Of a DNA stretch of 7,932 nucleotides, positions 5,390 to 7,932 are shown in pieces. A program made the translations under genes and the position numbers. The notes below the pieces were generated by a model, which was not told the origin of the DNA, ran no database searches, and saw nothing but the letters and a program-made list of their open reading frames with translations. How positions within the stretch are numbered: position 1 is the stretch's first letter; each line of letters begins with the position of its first letter. The stretch spans positions 1-7,932 of the forward strand of contig JAJZTV010000088.1 of assembly GCA_021847385.1 (NCBI GenBank). The letters are read 5' to 3'. The stretch comes from Pseudomonadota bacterium. GTDB taxonomy: Bacteria > Pseudomonadota > Gammaproteobacteria > Burkholderiales > Thiobacillaceae.

Positions 5390-7288
5390 GTGTCCTTCTC
5401 CTTTCCCGACCGATTTGATGTGATCGTGGTCGGTGGCGGCCATGCCGGCACCGAGGCCGCGCTCGCCTGCGCCCGCATGGGCGTGCACACCCTGCTGCTG
5501 ACGCACAACATCGAGACCCTGGGCGCGATGTCGTGCAACCCGTCGATCGGCGGCATCGGCAAGGGCCACCTGGTGCGCGAGGTCGACGCCCTGGGCGGCG
5601 CCATGGCCATCGCCACCGACGAGGCCGGCATCCAGTTCCGCACCCTGAACTCGTCCAAGGGCCCGGCCGTGCGCGCCACCCGCGCCCAGGCCGACCGCGT
5701 GCTGTACAAGCAGGCGATCCGCGGCCGGCTGGAAAACCAGGCCAATCTCACCCTGTTCCAGCAGGCGGTCGACGACCTGCTGCTCGAAGGCGACCGGGTG
5801 GTCGGGGTGAAGACCCAGCTCGGCATCGTCTTCCGCGCCCGCGCCGTGGTGCTCACCGCCGGCACCTTCCTCGCCGGCCTGGTCCACGTTGGCCTTTCGA
5901 ACTTCCAGGCCGGGCGCATGGGCGATCCGCCGGCGGTGTCGCTGGCCGCGCGCCTGCGCGAACTGCAGTTGCCGGCCGGCCGCTTGAAGACCGGCACGCC
6001 GCCGCGGCTGGATGCGCGCAGCATCGATTTCTCGGTCATGCAGGTGCAGCCGGGCGACGACCCGGAGCCGGTGTTCTCCTTCCTCGGCAGCCGGGCCATG
6101 CACCCGCAGCAGTTGCCGTGCTGGATCGCCAACACCAACGAACGCACCCACGCGATCATCCGCGCCGGGCTCGACCGCTCGCCCATGTACACCGGGGTGA
6201 TCGAGGGCGTCGGTCCGCGCTACTGCCCGTCGATCGAGGACAAGATCCACCGCTTCGCCGACAAGGCCTCGCATCAGGTCTTCCTCGAGCCGGAAGGCCT
6301 TTCCACCCACGAGATCTACCCGAACGGCATCTCCACCTCGCTGCCGTTCGACGTGCAATTGGACTTGGTCCGCTCGATCCGTGGCCTGGAACGCGCCCAC
6401 ATCCTGCGCCCGGGCTATGCCATCGAATACGACTACTACGACCCACGCGGGCTGAAGCCCAGCCTGGAGACCCAGGCCATCGCCGGTCTGTTCTTCGCCG
6501 GCCAGATCAACGGCACCACCGGCTACGAAGAGGCGGCGGCGCAGGGCCTGCTGGCCGGCCTCAACGCCGGTTTGCAGGTGCAGGGCAAAGACGCCTGGTG
6601 GCCGCGCCGGGACGAGGCCTACCTCGGCGTGTTGGTCGACGACCTGATCACCCGCGGCGTGGCCGAGCCCTATCGCATGTTCACCAGCCGGGCCGAATAT
6701 CGCCTCAGCTTGCGCGAGGACAACGCCGACCTGCGCCTGACCGAGGCCGGCCGGAGGCTGGGCCTGGTCGACGACGCCCGCTGGGCGCGGTTCGAGGCCA
6801 AGCGCGAGGCCATCGCCCGCGAGGCCGAGCGGCTGAAAGCGACCTGGGTGAATCCGAACATCCTGGCCGAGGCCGAGGCGGTGCGGGTGTTGGGCAAGGC
6901 GATCGACCATGAGTATGCCTTGTTCGACCTCCTGCGCCGGCCCGAGGTGTCTTACGACAGCCTGTTGACCCTGCCCAATGCCGGCGAGGCCGTGCAGGAC
7001 GCCGAGGTGCGCGAGCAGGTCGAGATCCAGGCCAAGTACGCCGGCTACATCGAGCGCCAGCGCGACGAGATCGAGCGCCACCGTCATTACGAGGAGCAGC
7101 GCTTGCCGGCGGACTTCGACTACATGCCGTTGACCGGGCTGTCGATCGAGGTGCGGCAGAAGCTCAATCAGCAGCGGCCGGCCACCGTGGGCCAGGCCGC
7201 GCGCATCCAGGGCGTGACCCCGGCCGCGATCTCGGTGCTGCTGGTCTATCTCAAGCGCGGCGAATTGCTGGACAAGAAGCGCGCATGA
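5390..7288 (+). CDS. mnmG: tRNA uridine-5-carboxymethylaminomethyl modification enzyme MnmG (GidA)
   Basis: A 632-residue FAD-dependent enzyme, matching the usual length of about 630. It works with MnmE to modify U34 of tRNA in the cytoplasm. The N-terminal FAD-binding fold carries GGGHAG at 15-20 within FDVIVVGGGHAGTEAA. The family blocks MSCNPSIGGIGKGH (47-60), GPAVRATRAQADR (91-103), GRLKTGTPPR (197-206), GPRYCPSIEDK (275-285), AGQINGTTGYEE (370-381) and EPYRMFTSRAEYRL (426-439) are all intact. C49 and C279 align with the two cysteines known to matter in the E. coli enzyme. The helical C-terminal domain, which binds MnmE and tRNA, ends with GQAARIQGVTPAAISVLL (601-618). The start is GTG at 5390, supported by the position of the FAD motif; the best ribosome site is a GGGG at 5379-5382. 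The end overlaps rsmG by ATGA. A parS site and a possible promoter lie in its leader. The gene is separated from mnmE by two unrelated genes. Confidence 0.98.
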   Translation: MSFSFPDRFDVIVVGGGHAGTEAALACARMGVHTLLLTHNIETLGAMSCNPSIGGIGKGHLVREVDALGGAMAIATDEAGIQFRTLNSSKGPAVRATRAQADRVLYKQAIRGRLENQANLTLFQQAVDDLLLEGDRVVGVKTQLGIVFRARAVVLTAGTFLAGLVHVGLSNFQAGRMGDPPAVSLAARLRELQLPAGRLKTGTPPRLDARSIDFSVMQVQPGDDPEPVFSFLGSRAMHPQQLPCWIANTNERTHAIIRAGLDRSPMYTGVIEGVGPRYCPSIEDKIHRFADKASHQVFLEPEGLSTHEIYPNGISTSLPFDVQLDLVRSIRGLERAHILRPGYAIEYDYYDPRGLKPSLETQAIAGLFFAGQINGTTGYEEAAAQGLLAGLNAGLQVQGKDAWWPRRDEAYLGVLVDDLITRGVAEPYRMFTSRAEYRLSLREDNADLRLTEAGRRLGLVDDARWARFEAKREAIAREAERLKATWVNPNILAEAEAVRVLGKAIDHEYALFDLLRRPEVSYDSLLTLPNAGEAVQDAEVREQVEIQAKYAGYIERQRDEIERHRHYEEQRLPADFDYMPLTGLSIEVRQKLNQQRPATVGQAARIQGVTPAAISVLLVYLKRGELLDKKRA

Positions 7289-7917
7289 ACCTGACACAAG
7301 CTTTTTCCACCGCACTGGCCGAGATGGGGCTCGAGCTGGATGCCGCGACCCAGGCCCGGCAGCTCGACTATCTCGCGCTGCTGGCGAAATGGAACAAGAC
7401 CTACAACTTGACCGCGATCCACGAGCCGGAACGGATGTTGACCCACCATCTGCTCGACAGCCTGGCCTTGCTGCCGCATATCACCGCGCCGCGTCTACTC
7501 GATGTCGGCAGCGGCGGCGGCCTGCCCGGCATCCCGCTGGCGATCGCCCGGCCGGCCTTGCAAGTGACCGTGCTCGATGCCAATCACAAGAAGGCGGCCT
7601 TCATGCAACAGGCCGTGATCGACTTGCAGTTGGCCAATATCGAAGTGGTGTGCGACCGCTCCGAGGCCTATCGGCCGGCCAACCCGTTCCCGCAGATCGT
7701 TTGCCGCGCTTTCAGCGATTTGAACGAGTTCGTCCGGGCCACGCGCCACGCCTTGGCAGCGAACGGCGAGTGGCTGGCGATGAAGGGCGTCTATCCGAAC
7801 GAGGAGATCGCTCAGTTGAAAGGGGCGCGGCTCAAACGCGATGTCGTCTTGCATGTGCCCGGCCTGGAGGCGGAACGCCATTTGATCGTGCTGCAAGCAG
7901 AGGAGGAGACCGCCTGA
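7285..7917 (+). CDS. rsmG: 16S rRNA (guanine-N7)-methyltransferase RsmG (GidB)
   Basis: A 210-residue protein, close to the 207 residues of the E. coli enzyme. RsmG transfers a methyl group from S-adenosylmethionine to N7 of a guanine in the 530 loop of 16S rRNA (G527 in E. coli); loss of it gives low-level streptomycin resistance in several bacteria. The family blocks NKTYNLTAI (37-45) and HHLLDSLALL (54-63) are followed by the SAM-binding motif LLDVGSGGGLPGIPLAI (71-87), the acidic residue of the second strand in VTVLDANHKK (94-103), and CRAFSDL (140-146). The fold is complete and no key block is missing. The start ATG at 7285 overlaps the mnmG stop (ATGA), so the two are translationally coupled. 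The TGA stop shares its last base with the ATG of the next gene. Confidence 0.97.
   Translation: MNLTQAFSTALAEMGLELDAATQARQLDYLALLAKWNKTYNLTAIHEPERMLTHHLLDSLALLPHITAPRLLDVGSGGGLPGIPLAIARPALQVTVLDANHKKAAFMQQAVIDLQLANIEVVCDRSEAYRPANPFPQIVCRAFSDLNEFVRATRHALAANGEWLAMKGVYPNEEIAQLKGARLKRDVVLHVPGLEAERHLIVLQAEEETA
7901..7908 (+). promoter_or_regulatory. Strong ribosome binding site for the putative parA
   Basis: AGGAGGAG at 7901-7908, inside the last codons of rsmG, is the best Shine-Dalgarno match noticed in the window and sits 8 bases before the ATG at 7917. It supports that start and suggests that the next gene is translated efficiently in its own right from the mnmG-rsmG transcript, in contrast to the weak sites before most other genes here. 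Confidence 0.8.
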
Positions 7918-7932
7918 TGGCGCGCATCTTTG
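7917..7932 (+). CDS. parA: Probable ParA chromosome-partitioning ATPase, N-terminal start (partial)
   Basis: Only five codons are visible: ATG at 7917 followed by codons for ARIF, then the window ends. The call rests on three things: MARIF/MARIL openings are common in ParA/Soj proteins that continue into a Walker A KGGVGKTT; parA-parB usually follow rsmG in this conserved cluster; and two parS sites lie upstream in this window. The strong ribosome site at 7901-7908 shows that a real gene starts here. ParA is the ATPase that pulls ParB-parS complexes apart during chromosome segregation. The ATG shares one base with the rsmG stop (TGATG). The identity is contextual, since no diagnostic motif is inside the window. 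Confidence 0.65.

Noticed and set aside
5285..7315. Minus-strand open frame of 676 codons covering all of mnmG (and a similar one at 1535-3139 opposite the ABC exporter).
   Set aside because: Long antisense open frames are expected opposite GC-rich genes with strong third-position bias. The translations are low-complexity (rich in Q, H, G, R), show no family motifs and lie opposite clearly real genes.

Overview
The window is GC-rich, densely packed, and every supported gene lies on the + strand. The gene order is the 3' end of yidC, then mnmE (trmE), an ABC exporter, a GGDEF-EAL protein, mnmG (gidA), rsmG (gidB) and the first codons of a probable parA. Apart from the two genes between mnmE and mnmG, this is the conserved origin-proximal cluster of many bacterial chromosomes (rpmH-rnpA-yidC-mnmE-mnmG-rsmG-parA-parB). 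The GC content, the protein sequences and the MARIF start of the last gene suggest a proteobacterium, most likely a betaproteobacterium. That assignment is inference from pattern only.

Layout. Positions 1-87 hold the YidC C-terminus. mnmE (68-1408) starts on a GTG inside yidC. An ABCB-type half-transporter (1415-3193) follows after 6 bp. A 61-bp gap (3194-3254) carries a near-perfect parS site. A membrane-anchored GGDEF-EAL protein (3255-5255) comes next. A second gap (5256-5389) carries another parS site and an AT-rich patch that may be the mnmG promoter. mnmG (5390-7288) overlaps rsmG (7285-7917) by ATGA, and rsmG overlaps the putative parA start at 7917 by one base. No gene-free stretch exceeds 134 bases, and I see no RNA gene, insertion sequence or CRISPR array.

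How the parts work together. MnmE and MnmG form one complex that modifies U34 of certain tRNAs. RsmG methylates 16S rRNA, and YidC inserts membrane proteins. The parS sites and parA belong to the ParABS chromosome segregation system, in which ParB binds parS and ParA moves the complex.

The most interesting point is that the cyclic-di-GMP gene is bracketed by the two parS sites (centres about 2.09 kb apart), each in the leader of a gene. This places a c-di-GMP enzyme inside the presumed ParB loading zone. The ABC exporter is likewise lodged between the two partner genes mnmE and mnmG. The individual protein families are all known; the arrangement is the part worth following up.
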